Shown: positions 1 to 8,513 of the stretch, piece after piece
How the letters are laid out: every line of letters begins with the position of its first letter
Position numbering within the stretch: position 1 is the first letter of the stretch
Assembly: GCF_008632955.1 (NCBI RefSeq)
Contig: NZ_CP043959.1
Span: forward strand, 3,596,001 to 3,660,000
Direction: 5' to 3'
Source: Streptomyces tendae
GTDB taxonomy: Bacteria; Actinomycetota; Actinomycetes; Streptomycetales; Streptomycetaceae
DNA length: 64,000 nt
Program-made: the position numbers and the translations under genes
The notes under the pieces: model-generated
The model's input: only the letters and a program-made list of their open reading frames with translations
What the model was told of the DNA's origin: nothing
The model's database searches: none

Positions 1-894
1 CCGGTGCTGCGCTCCCGCACCCTGGACGCACACGTCGGCGCCGAGGTGCACCTCAAGTGCGAGAACTTCCAGCGGGTCGGCGCCTTCAAGTTCCGCGGCG
101 CCTACAACGCCGTGTCCCGGCTCACCCCCGGGCAACTGTCCCGGGGGGTGGTCGCCTACTCCTCCGGCAACCACGCCCAGGCCGTCGCCCTCGCCCCGGG
201 AACTGGGCACCACCGCCGTCGTCGTCATGCCGGAGGACGCCCCGCCGTCCAAGCGCGCGGCCACCGAGGGATACGGCGCGACGATCGTCACCTACGACCG
301 GTACACCGGGGACCGCGCGGCCGTCGCCGAGGCCCTCGCCGCCGAACGGGGCCTGACCCTCGTACCGCCCTACGACCATCCGCACGTCATCGCCGGACAG
401 GGCACCGCCGCACTCGAACTCGTCGAGGAGACGGGTGAGCTGGGCGCACTGGTCGTGCCGGTCGGCGGCGGGGGACTGATCGCCGGAAGCGCCACCGCGG
501 TCAAGGGCCCGCACCCGGCGACCCGGGTGATCGGCGTCGAACCGGAGGCGGGGGACGACACCAAGCGGTCCCTGGAGGCCGGGCGGCGGATCACCGTGCC
601 CGTGCCCGCACCATCGCCGACGGCCAGGCCGTCCCCGTCCCGGGCGAACTGACCTTCGCGGTCAACCGCCGCCTGCTGGACGGCGTCGTGCTGGTCGACG
701 ACGAGGCGATCAAGGACGCGATGCGGTTCGCCTTCACCCGGCTGAAGATCGTCCTCGAACCGAGCGGGGCCACTCCGCTCGCCGCGCTGCTCACCGGGCG
801 CGCGGGCCCGCTCCCGCCCCGCGTCGGACTGATCCTCTCCGGCGGCAACGTGGACGCCGGACGCTTCGCCCGGCTCTGCGGCCCCGCCGACTGA
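1..894 (+). pseudogene. Serine/threonine dehydratase, 5'-partial and frame-disrupted
   Basis: PLP-dependent dehydratase that deaminates threonine or serine to a 2-oxoacid. The frame is open to the window edge, so the N-terminus lies outside. Visible motifs are the PLP lysine in [10 protein letters not shown], the SSGNHAQ substrate loop, the VPVGGGGL phosphate-binding glycine loop and the C-terminal ILSGGN. The reading frame changes twice: +1 near base 197 in a CCCC run, where one extra C would explain it, and -1 near base 605, where one missing C restores PVPRTIADG. The flanking protein sequence is undamaged, with no other stops. I therefore think these are sequencing errors in an intact gene rather than decay; I cannot prove it from one sequence. 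Confidence 0.8.
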
Positions 895-1009
895 GCGGGC
901 CCGTGCAGGACCGTCACCCGGATGGCGTCCCCGAGTGGACGGGCGGACGATGAAGGGGTAGGAGCCGGCCCTGGTCCCGCCGGGCCGGTGACGGGAAGGG
1001 AGCAGGGTC

Positions 1010-1369
1010 ATGCTCGAGGTGAAGACGCTGGACAAGGCCGACGAGCGGCGCGACTTCCCGAGGGGCCACCTCGAAGCCGTCCACCTCACGGGGCTGGACT
1101 TCGCGGTCGCCACGTTCGAGCCGGGATGGCGTTGGTCCGAGTCGGTCGGCCCGATCGCCGGCACGGAGACCTGCGGGATCCACCACAACGGCTACGTGCT
1201 CCAGGGCCGCCTGCACATCCGCATGGACGACGGCGCCGAGGGCGAGGTCGGCCCGGGCGACGTCTTCGTCTGCCCGCCGGGCCACGACGCGTGGGTCGTC
1301 GGCGACGAACAGGTCGTCGTCCACGACTTCGCGGGCGGCATGGCCCAGGACTACGCGAAGGCGGACTAG
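1010..1369 (+). CDS. Cupin-domain protein
   Basis: A 119-residue single-domain cupin. The beta-barrel motifs are visible as ETCGIHHNGYVLQGRLHI (first metal-binding motif, with paired His) and PGDVFVCPPGHDAWV (second motif). An unusual Trp-rich stretch (GWRWSESVGPI) precedes the barrel. The start is chosen for the GGGAAGGGAGCAGGG purine tract just before the ATG. Small stand-alone cupins of this kind bind a metal or a small ligand; the substrate cannot be told. Its TAG stop lies inside the CTAG that borders the element at 1370-1466. Confidence 0.75.
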   Translation: MLEVKTLDKADERRDFPRGHLEAVHLTGLDFAVATFEPGWRWSESVGPIAGTETCGIHHNGYVLQGRLHIRMDDGAEGEVGPGDVFVCPPGHDAWVVGDEQVVVHDFAGGMAQDYAKAD

Positions 1370-1470
1370 GGGCTGTCTGACCATTTCCGTCGTCGCCCGG
1401 AGGGCGAGGGCGCGGCGTCAGTGCGTGCATGGCGTCGCGCAGCAGACGGACATGGTCAGACAGGCCCTAG
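1366..1470. mobile_element. MITE-like element (~97 bp) with CTAG target duplication
   Basis: The core at 1370-1466 has terminal inverted repeats: GGGCTGTCTGACCAT on the left and ATGGTCAGACAGGCC on the right, which match at 14 of 15 positions. It is bordered on both sides by CTAG (1366-1369 and 1467-1470), a 4-bp duplication of the YTAR type used by IS5-group transposases. It encodes nothing. The left CTAG supplies the TAG stop of the cupin gene and the right CTAG the TAG stop of the opposing VOC gene. It may also fold as a bidirectional terminator. The family assignment is inference from the target sequence. Confidence 0.65.
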
Positions 1471-1907
1471 GGGAGCGTCGTCCGGTGCACATGCCGGGCA
1501 CGTCCCTCCCGACGTCGGTCGAGGTAGTGCGCGCGGCCCTCGTCGTCGAGTTCGAAGGGTCCCGCCGGGATGACGCAGAACTCGTTGCCCTCGGGGTCCG
1601 CCATCACCAGGAATCCGCCGTCGTCGTACTCCGTCAGCCGTCGCCCACCGAGCCGCTCGATCCGGCGCTGCTCCGCGACCGGATCGGGTGCGGCGATGTC
1701 GAAGTGCATCCGGTTCTTGCCGGCCTTGGGCGCGTCGGTGCGCTGGAAGCCCAGGCCCAGGTCGTTCATCCGGCGCAGCCAGACGTAGGGGCCGGTGCGT
1801 CCCACGACCGGGCGGCCGAGCACCTCGGCCCAGAACGCGGCGAGCCGCTCGGGGTCCGTCGCGTCGACGATGAGGGCGTTGATCCGGGCTGAGGAGGAGT
1901 CGGCCAT
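1467..1907 (-). CDS. VOC (glyoxalase/bleomycin-resistance fold) family protein
   Basis: A 146-residue protein of two beta-alpha-beta-beta-beta modules. The first module reads INALIVDATDPERLAAFWAEVLGRPV; the second has MHFDIAAPDPVAEQRRIERLGG and ends in the metal-site pattern VMADPEGNEFCVI. ATG at 1907 is preferred over the ATG six codons upstream because GAGAGGA sits at good distance from it. Members catalyse metal-dependent chemistry or bind drugs; nothing here fixes the substrate. It is convergent with the cupin gene. Confidence 0.75.
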   Translation of the reverse strand: MADSSSARINALIVDATDPERLAAFWAEVLGRPVVGRTGPYVWLRRMNDLGLGFQRTDAPKAGKNRMHFDIAAPDPVAEQRRIERLGGRRLTEYDDGGFLVMADPEGNEFCVIPAGPFELDDEGRAHYLDRRREGRARHVHRTTLP

Positions 1908-2020
1908 GCCCCGATCCTCTCGCACCAGGGCGGGCAGACGGTCTTGGCGTGGCCCGAGGACGCGGCTAGGGTCCGTTTACAACGTTGTGTGACGGTCACG
2001 GACTTTCGTGGAGGATGCCG

Positions 2021-3322
2021 ATGCCGGGTTCGCACGCGACCAACCGCTTACGGGCCCGGACCTGGGCGCGAGCCGTGTGCGCGCTGGCGGTGGTGTGGGC
2101 CGCGGCCGTCGCCGCCCCGGCCGCGTCCGCCTCCGCGGGGCCGCACGCCGCTGCCGCCGAGGCCGCAGCCGAGGCGGGCACGGACTATGTGGCACTGGGC
2201 AGTTCCTTCGCCGCCGGACCCGGTGTCCCGCCCTTCAGACGAGCGACGGCGCGTCCGACTGCTCCCGGTCCGCCAACAACTACCCCGGCGTCGTCGCCCG
2301 GGAGATCGGGGCGAACCTGACGGACGTCTCGTGCAGCGGCGCGACCACCGCGCACGTGCTGAGGGAACGGCAGGGCACCCGGCCGCCGCAGATCGAGGCC
2401 GTGACCTCGGCGACCCGCCTGGTCACCCTCACGATCGGCGGCAACGACGTCAACTACCTCGGCAGCATCAACGCCTACTCCTGCCAGGCGAGCGGCGGCA
2501 CCACCTGCCCGACGGTGAACCGCGACGCCATCGAGCGGACCTTCCCCGAACTGCCCGGCCGCATCGCGGACATCGTGCACGCGGTCCGCGCCGCGCGCCC
2601 GAGGCCCGCGTCCACCTGGTCACCTACTTCACCCTGCTGCCGGACTCCGGGGATGCGCCGACGCGCCGCTGACCGGCGAACAGGCGGCGTACGAACGGGA
2701 CATCGCCGCGCGCCTGGCGGCCGCCACCGCCGACGCGGCCGCCGCGACGGGGGCGGCCCTGGTCGACCTGGCCGGGGCGAGCCGCGGCCATGACGCGTGC
2801 TCCGCGACCCCCTGGGTGGAGTCCTACCGCCCGGCCGCGGGCCGCTCCACCTACCACCCCAACGAGGCGGGGATGAGGGCGGCGGCCGCGCTGGTGCGGT
2901 CCGCCCTGGCGTCCGACGGCCTGACCCGTACGGCCGCCTTCCGCTCCGCCGTCCCCGGCAAGTGCGTCGACGTCCGCGCCTCCGGCACCGCCGACGGCAC
3001 CCCCGTACAGCTCTGGACCTGCAACGGCACGGCGGCCCAGCGGTGGACGTTCCTCCCCGGCCCGGGCGGCACGCTGCGAGCCCTGGGCCGTTGCCTCGAC
3101 GTCAGCGACGGCGGAACGGCGAACGGCACCAAGGTCCAGCTCTGGCAGTGCAACGGCACCGGAGCCCAGCGCTGGGTCACCGGCCCCGACTCGTCCCTGA
3201 TCAACCCCCGGTCGGGCCGCTGCCTGGACGACCCGGCCGCAAGCACCGCGGACGGCACCCCGCTCCAGATCCACGACTGCAACGCCACCGACGCCCAACG
3301 CTGGACCCCGACACCGACCTGA
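2021..3322 (+). pseudogene. Secreted SGNH/GDSL hydrolase with C-terminal ricin-type lectin, frame-disrupted
   Basis: Predicted exported esterase or lipase with a carbohydrate-binding tail. After a signal peptide (Arg-rich start, then an Ala/Val core ending near AASASA), the SGNH blocks are YVALGSSFAAGPGV (block I, with GSS rather than GDS), GGNDVNY (block III) and YHPNEAGM (block V, His). Three QxW beta-trefoil repeats follow (AQRWTF, AQRWV, AQRW), each starting with a CVD/CLD loop. The frame drops by one base three times, near 2236 (CCC), 2601 (CCC) and 2655 (GGGG), each at a G/C run; restoring one base at each recovers family sequence. ATG 2021 is chosen for GTGGAGG seven bases before it. 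Leu10 is a TTA codon (2048-2050). Confidence 0.8.
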
Positions 3323-3340
3323 CCGACGTCGGGTGCGACC

Positions 3341-4708
3341 TCACACCGGCAGCAACCGCCCCACCAGCGCGTCCAGTTGCCGTACGTTTCTGCACTCGTG
3401 CATGTCGACGACGTCCGCGTACGCCGGGGCGGCGGAGTCGCCGGTGCCCCACAGGGCGCGTTGCTCGGGGTTGAGCCAGTGGACGCGGCGGGCGCGGTGG
3501 GCCAGGTCGCGAACGGCCGGCAGGTTCGGGTCGGACATGTTGGTGCGGGCGTCACCGAGCACGAACACCGTGGTGCGCGGGCCCACGGTGTCGCCGTACC
3601 GCTCGGTGAACTCGCCCAGGGCGGCGCCGTAGTCGCTGCTGCCGTGCCAGGCGGTGAGCTCGGCCTCCGCGCGGATGCGGGCACCCAGGCCCTCCGGGTC
3701 GGCCGCGCCGTGCTCCAGCAGGCGGGTCACGTCGTCGACCCGGTTGACGAAGGCGAACACCCGCACCCGGGAGAACTGGTCGTGCAGCGCCTGCACCAGC
3801 AGCATCGTGAAGTCGGAGAAGCCGGCCACCGAGCCCGACACGTCGCACAGCAGCACCAGTTCGGGCCGGGCGGGCCGGCGCCGGCGCAGCACCGGACGTA
3901 CGGGCACCCCGCCCGTCGACAGCGAGCCGCGCAGCGTCCGGCGCAGGTCGATGGTGCCGCGGGCGGCCCTGCGGCGCCGTGCGGCCATCCGCGTCGCCAG
4001 CTTGCGGGCCAGCGGCTGCACCGTGCGGCGCAGTTCGGCCAGCCGGTCCTTGCCCGCGAACAGGAAGTCGACCCGGTCGGCGGTCGGGGCCACCGCGCGG
4101 CGGGCGACCTGGTCGCGGCCCCGGCGTTCCGCGACCCGGCGCCGCGCCTCCGCGGTGACCAGCCGCCGGAACTCCTCGATACGGCGCCGGATCTCGTCCT
4201 CCAGGAGCCGGTCGCCGAAGTGCCCGGACCCCTCGCGTCCGCGCACCTCGTCGCGCACCCGGGCCAACAGCGTCTGCGGGCGCAGCCGGTCCAGCGCCTG
4301 GTACGACGACCAGCCGTCCGAACCGGGTGAACTGCCGTATCCGCCAAAGCCGTCGACCGCCTCCACCGCGAGCCGGGCCATCGCCGCGGTGTCGTTCGCG
4401 GCGAGCGCCTCGGCCAGCCGGTCGCGCAGCGCGTCGCGGTCGGTGTCGCCGCCGGTCTCCGGCAGGCCCACCCCGCGCGGGAAGTACAGGTCGAAGACCG
4501 CGTCGAACACCGGGCGCGCGTCGGCGCCGTGCAGCAGGGTCGCCGCCAGGCCCTCGCGCAGCAGCTCCCGGTCGTCGAGGCCGAGCGCCTCCACCGCGCG
4601 CGCCGCGTCCACGGTCTCCCCGGTGCCGATCCGCAGGCCGTGCCCGCGCAGCGCGTCGACAAGGCCGGTCAGCCTGGTCACCAGATCCGTGTCCGCGGTG
4701 GTGCTCAC
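3341..4708 (-). CDS. VWA-domain protein (CoxE-like), MoxR partner
   Basis: A 455-residue cytosolic protein. The C-terminal half is a von Willebrand A fold with the MIDAS motif DVSGSVAGFS and a later GDARTNMSDP segment; the N-terminal half is charged and helical, as in CoxE-like proteins. Its ATG overlaps the stop of the upstream MoxR ATPase by four bases (ATGA), so the two are translationally coupled. In this family the AAA+ partner and the VWA protein act together to remodel or activate a client, often by metal insertion. No client gene is adjacent, so the target is unknown. Confidence 0.85.
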   Translation of the reverse strand: MSTTADTDLVTRLTGLVDALRGHGLRIGTGETVDAARAVEALGLDDRELLREGLAATLLHGADARPVFDAVFDLYFPRGVGLPETGGDTDRDALRDRLAEALAANDTAAMARLAVEAVDGFGGYGSSPGSDGWSSYQALDRLRPQTLLARVRDEVRGREGSGHFGDRLLEDEIRRRIEEFRRLVTAEARRRVAERRGRDQVARRAVAPTADRVDFLFAGKDRLAELRRTVQPLARKLATRMAARRRRAARGTIDLRRTLRGSLSTGGVPVRPVLRRRRPARPELVLLCDVSGSVAGFSDFTMLLVQALHDQFSRVRVFAFVNRVDDVTRLLEHGAADPEGLGARIRAEAELTAWHGSSDYGAALGEFTERYGDTVGPRTTVFVLGDARTNMSDPNLPAVRDLAHRARRVHWLNPEQRALWGTGDSAAPAYADVVDMHECRNVRQLDALVGRLLPV

Positions 4709-5562
4709 AGCGCGTCCAGGTCCAGCTTGGCCGCCGCCTTCCGGATGTCGTCCCGGTGCTTGAGGACCACGCCCAGACTGTCCCGTACGACCGTCTCGTC
4801 GAGGGTGCTCGCGCCGAGCGCCAGCAGGGTGCGGGCCCAGTCGACGGTCTCGGCGACCGACGGCGCCTTGCGCAGGTCCATCGCGCGCAGCGCGCCCACC
4901 ACCCGCACGAGGGACTCGGCCAGCGCAGCGTCGATGTCCGGCACCTTCAGCCGGACGATCCGCCGCTCCAGCTCGGCGTCGGGGAAACCGATGTGCAGGA
5001 ACAGGCAGCGGCGGCGCAGCGCCTCGGACAGCTCGCGGGTGGCGTTGGACGTGAGGACGGTGAACGGCTTCCGGGCCGCGGTGACCGTGCCCAGCTCGGG
5101 GACCGTCACCTGGAAGTCACCGAGCACTTCCAGGAGCAGCCCCTCGATCTCGACGTCCGCCTTGTCGGTCTCGTCGATCAGCAGCACCTTGGGGTCGTCG
5201 CCGCGGATCGCGGTGAGCAGCGGACGCGGCAGCAGGAACTCCTCACCGAAGATGTCCGTGCGGGCCTCGTCCCACGTCTCGCCCCGGCCGGCACTGATCC
5301 GCAGCAGCTGCTTGGCGTGGTTCCACTCGTACAGCGCGCGTGACTCGTCCACGCCCTCGTAGCACTGGAGCCGGACCAGCCGGGCGTCGCAGGCGCGGGA
5401 GACGGCCTTGGCCAGCTCGGTCTTGCCGACCCCGGCGGGGCCCTCCACCAGCAGCGGCTTGCCGAGCCGGGCGGCGAGGAAGACGGTGGTGGCGACGGCG
5501 GGGGAGGCCAGGTAGCCGGTCTCGGCGAGGCGTGCGGAGACGTCTTCGACGGAAGTGAACAA
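4705..5562 (-). CDS. MoxR-family AAA+ ATPase
   Basis: A 285-residue AAA+ ATPase. Walker A is GPAGVGKTELAKA, Walker B is VLLIDETDKAD, and sensor 1 lies in VLTSNATRELSEALRRRCLF (Asn and the following Arg finger region). This is the usual length for MoxR proteins, which act as chaperones with VWA partners; the partner is the overlapping downstream gene. The start is taken at ATG 5562, the N-terminal residue of the conserved family block. A hairpin at 5594-5624 separates it from the ABC permease gene upstream. Confidence 0.88.
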   Translation of the reverse strand: MFTSVEDVSARLAETGYLASPAVATTVFLAARLGKPLLVEGPAGVGKTELAKAVSRACDARLVRLQCYEGVDESRALYEWNHAKQLLRISAGRGETWDEARTDIFGEEFLLPRPLLTAIRGDDPKVLLIDETDKADVEIEGLLLEVLGDFQVTVPELGTVTAARKPFTVLTSNATRELSEALRRRCLFLHIGFPDAELERRIVRLKVPDIDAALAESLVRVVGALRAMDLRKAPSVAETVDWARTLLALGASTLDETVVRDSLGVVLKHRDDIRKAAAKLDLDAL

Positions 5563-5593
5563 CTGCGGCCTCCGGCTGGGCGCGGGAACGACG

Positions 5594-5624
5594 GTGTCCG
5601 GGCACCCCGTGAGTGCCCGGACAC
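5594..5624 (-). terminator. Hairpin terminator after the ABC permease gene
   Basis: A perfect 12-bp stem (GTGTCCGGGCAC pairing with GTGCCCGGACAC) around a 7-nt loop, 28 bases past the permease stop. There is no U tract, as is common in Streptomyces. Confidence 0.65.
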
Positions 5625-5651
5625 CTATCTAAGCGCTTGCTCACCGCTGTG

Positions 5652-6968
5652 TCACGCGGTCGCGCCCACCGCTCGCACCGCCGGGGTGCGCAGCACGCGC
5701 CGCGCCGTGAACAGGAGCGTGCCGACGGTCGCCGCCGCGCCGACCGCGGCCACGGCCGGCCACACGCCCGCCAGCTGTCCCGGCAGCACCGCGTCGCTGC
5801 GGACCACGGTGAACGGGACGATCCCGGCCAGCGCAGCCAGCGTGCCGAACAGCAGCCCCACGACCGTCAGGACCAGCCCTTCGGCTCCCACCACGCCCAG
5901 CACCTGCCCGGGCGTCGCCCCGGCGAGACGCTGCTGCCCGAACTCCCGGCCCCGGTACGTGGTCGCCGCGTACAGCGAGTTGACCAGCATCACGCAGACG
6001 AACACCACGACGATGCCGACCACGGTGTAGTTGAGGGTCTCGAGGTTCTTGGCATCGACGGACTTCACCAGGCCGGAGGCGGCCACCTCGTCGCTCTCCA
6101 GCGCCTGCATGGTGAGGGTCGCCGTGGACACCGCCGTGAACAGGATCAGCGACATCAGGGTCCCGGCGAGCTCGTCGGCCCGCTGCCGCAGGTTCCGCAC
6201 CGCCAGCCAGCCGCTCGCGCCGCCCGGCGCCAGCCGGCCCAGCACGCCGGTCAGCAGCCGCGGCGCCAGCAGCGCGCACCCCACCGACAGCAGGATCGCG
6301 CCCTGCGCCGGGAACGCCATCAGCATGTCGTCCGTCGCGGAGAACGCGAACGTGGAGCACGCCGCGGCCCCGCCGGCCACCAGCGCCGCGTACGCGAGGA
6401 ACGGCCGCCGCCGTCCCGCGCCCCGCGGGCGCCGCCCCCGCGAGACCTGGCGCAGTGCCAGCAGCGCCGCACCCGCCGAGGCGACCAGGGTGATGCCGAC
6501 GCCGGACGACAGCGCGACGGCACCGAAGGAATGGTCCACCGACCCGGCGACCTGCCCGGTGTCCTGGAACACCTCCAGCAGCAGCCGCCCGCCCAGCACC
6601 GCCGGCAGCGTCGCCGCCGCCGTGCCCACCAGGGCCACCACCACCGCCTCGCCCACCACCATCCGCCTGATCTGCCCGGGCGTCGCCCCCGAGCAGCGCA
6701 GCAGCTCCAGCTCGGCCGCCCGCTGCCGCACGTTCACCGTCAGCGCCGAGGCGACGGCGAAGAACACCAGCAGCGTCCCGTAACCGCCGACCACACCGGC
6801 CGCCGTGCGGAGGGTCTCCGAGCTGACCGCGTCCACGCCCGGCTGCCCGGCGGTGTCGTGCATCGAGTTGAACGTCATGACGATCGCCGCGCCCAGGAAC
6901 GCGGACAGCAGCGTCGCGAGGAACCGTCCGGGCCGCTCCCGGACCGACCGCAGAGCCAGTACGAGCAT
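5652..6968 (-). CDS. ABC transporter permease, FtsX type
   Basis: A 438-residue membrane protein with about eight to ten hydrophobic segments in two FtsX-like halves. Each half has the typical coupling loop: NVRQRAAELELLRCSGATPGQI in the first and GREFGQQRLAGATPGQVLGV in the second. The second carries the LAGATPGQ signature shared by MacB/BceB-type permeases. At 438 residues it lacks the large extracellular domain of BceB. It starts three bases after the ATPase gene. The pair probably exports or senses a lipophilic compound or peptide. No two-component system lies beside it. Confidence 0.85.
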   Translation of the reverse strand: MLVLALRSVRERPGRFLATLLSAFLGAAIVMTFNSMHDTAGQPGVDAVSSETLRTAAGVVGGYGTLLVFFAVASALTVNVRQRAAELELLRCSGATPGQIRRMVVGEAVVVALVGTAAATLPAVLGGRLLLEVFQDTGQVAGSVDHSFGAVALSSGVGITLVASAGAALLALRQVSRGRRPRGAGRRRPFLAYAALVAGGAAACSTFAFSATDDMLMAFPAQGAILLSVGCALLAPRLLTGVLGRLAPGGASGWLAVRNLRQRADELAGTLMSLILFTAVSTATLTMQALESDEVAASGLVKSVDAKNLETLNYTVVGIVVVFVCVMLVNSLYAATTYRGREFGQQRLAGATPGQVLGVVGAEGLVLTVVGLLFGTLAALAGIVPFTVVRSDAVLPGQLAGVWPAVAAVGAAATVGTLLFTARRVLRTPAVRAVGATA

Positions 6969-6971
6969 CGC

Positions 6972-7757
6972 TCACACCCCCACGGACGTCTCGTCGCCGA
7001 GGTGCGCCAGCCGCTCCGCCACCGCGTCCGCCGTCGGCGCGTCCATCCGCCCGGCCAGCCTGCCGTCCGCGAGGAACAGCACACTGTCCGCCCAGGAGGC
7101 CGCGACCGGGTCGTGCGTCACCATCACCACGGTCCGCCCGTGCACCCGCACCGCCTGCCGCAGCAGCTCCAGCACCTCCCGCGCGCTGCGCGTGTCCAGC
7201 GCGCCGGTCGGCTCGTCCGCGAAGATCACCCGCGGCTCGGTGACCAGGGCCCGCGCGATCGCCACCCGCTGCCGCTGACCGCCCGACAGCTGGTCGGGGC
7301 GGTGCCCGAGCCGGTCGCCCAGGCCCACGGCGGTGAGGATCTCGGTGGCCCGCCGCCGGTCCACCCGCCGGCCGGCCAGCTTCAGCGGCAGCACGGTGTT
7401 CTGCGCGACGGTCAGCGTCTCCAGCAGGTTGTACTGCTGGAACACGAACCCCACCCGCCCGCGCCGGAACGTCGTCAGCTCCGTCTCGCCGGCACCCGTC
7501 AGCTCGGTCCCGTCGACCCGTACGATCCCGCTGTCCGGCCGCTCCAGACCCGCCGCGCACTGCAGCAGCGTCGACTTGCCCGAACCGGACGGCCCCATCA
7601 CCGCCGTGAACGTGCCCCGCGCGAGGCCCAGCGTCACCCCGTCGAGGGCGGTCACGGCGCTGCCGTCCGCGCCGTACGACTTGGTGACCTTCACCAGGCG
7701 CAGCGCCTCGGCGGCGGGTTCGGTACCGGGCATGTGCCGTGCCCTGTTGCGCACCAT
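6972..7757 (-). CDS. ABC transporter ATP-binding protein (MacB/BceA-type)
   Basis: A 261-residue nucleotide-binding subunit. Walker A is GPSGSGKSTLLQ, the Q-loop lies in GFVFQQYNLLE, the signature is LSGGQRQRVAIARAL, Walker B is VIFADEPTGALD and the H-loop is VTHDP. The EPTGALDTRSA pattern is diagnostic of the MacB/LolD/BceA group. ATG 7757 is preferred over ATG 7763 because GGAGGAG abuts the earlier codon but sits six bases before the later one. It forms an operon with the permease that follows. Confidence 0.88.
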   Translation of the reverse strand: MVRNRARHMPGTEPAAEALRLVKVTKSYGADGSAVTALDGVTLGLARGTFTAVMGPSGSGKSTLLQCAAGLERPDSGIVRVDGTELTGAGETELTTFRRGRVGFVFQQYNLLETLTVAQNTVLPLKLAGRRVDRRRATEILTAVGLGDRLGHRPDQLSGGQRQRVAIARALVTEPRVIFADEPTGALDTRSAREVLELLRQAVRVHGRTVVMVTHDPVAASWADSVLFLADGRLAGRMDAPTADAVAERLAHLGDETSVGV

Positions 7758-7846
7758 CGTCATCTCCTCCGTCCGGCACGCCCTGTGCCCTGGTCACGAC
7801 GCTACGGAGGAGGAGAGCCGCCCACACGGGGCGCAGTGCCCGTCCT

Positions 7847-7870
7847 GGGGGTGTACGCACCGACACCCCC
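7847..7870 (-). terminator. Hairpin terminator after lutC
   Basis: An 8-bp stem (GGGGGTGT with ACACCCCC) and 8-nt loop ending about ten bases beyond the lutC stop, before the promoter region of the ABC exporter operon. Confidence 0.6.
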
Positions 7871-7880
7871 GGCAGGGGGG

Positions 7881-8513
7881 TCACCGGACCAGGACGACCT
7901 CCAGGGTGCGCGGCCCGTGCACGCCCTCGACCCGGTCGAGTTCGATGTCGCTGGTCGCCGACGGGCCGGAGATCCAGGTCAACGGGCGGGTGGGGTCGAG
8001 GCGTTCCAAGGCCTGCGGGACGGACGCGACCACCTGGTCCGGGACGCGGACCACGCAGATGTGGTGGTCGGGGACCAGGCTGATCCGGCGCCGGCCCTGG
8101 TCGGGGGAGCCGTCGAGGACGATCGTGCCCGTCTCGGCGATCGCCACGGCGCACCCCGTCACCACGCTCTCCACCTTGTCCAGCTCCCGCGCGGTGCTGA
8201 CCTCGCGGTCGTGCACGCGCGTGGGATCCGCGGCCGACATCCACTCCGGCGGCAGCCCCGGCGGCACCAGCACGTACTGCGGTCCGCGCTCGGCGAGCAA
8301 CCGCATGATCACGTACGGCAGTTCCTCCGAGTCCGTGCGGTGCACGACCGCCCGGTAGTCCGCCAGGTTGTCCGCCAGCAGGTCCACCGTCTCCTCGGCG
8401 GTCCGCTCCCCGTGCTCGCGCAGGTAGTCCCGCTCGACCGGCGTGTCCTCACCCGGCGGTACGTCCGCCAGCGCGCGCCGCACCCGGCCCAGGATCCGCT
8501 CCCTGCTGTTCAC
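7881..8513 (-). CDS. lutC: Lactate utilization protein C (LUD domain)
   Basis: A 210-residue LUD-domain protein, third subunit of the LutABC L-lactate oxidizing complex. The conserved AIAETGTIVLDGSPDQGRR segment and the C-terminal ISGPSATSDIEL are characteristic of YkgG/LutC. The start is GTG 8513, which overlaps the lutB stop in GTGA; the longer ATG reading would run into lutB. Its place at the end of the rhamnose operon implies oxidation of the lactate made from rhamnose-derived lactaldehyde. Confidence 0.88.
   Translation of the reverse strand: MNSRERILGRVRRALADVPPGEDTPVERDYLREHGERTAEETVDLLADNLADYRAVVHRTDSEELPYVIMRLLAERGPQYVLVPPGLPPEWMSAADPTRVHDREVSTARELDKVESVVTGCAVAIAETGTIVLDGSPDQGRRRISLVPDHHICVVRVPDQVVASVPQALERLDPTRPLTWISGPSATSDIELDRVEGVHGPRTLEVVLVR

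Noticed and set aside
1..3322. Reading the dehydratase and SGNH genes as true pseudogenes
   Set aside because: All breaks are single-base changes in G/C runs with clean coding sequence between; labelled as frame-disrupted but thought to be sequence error.
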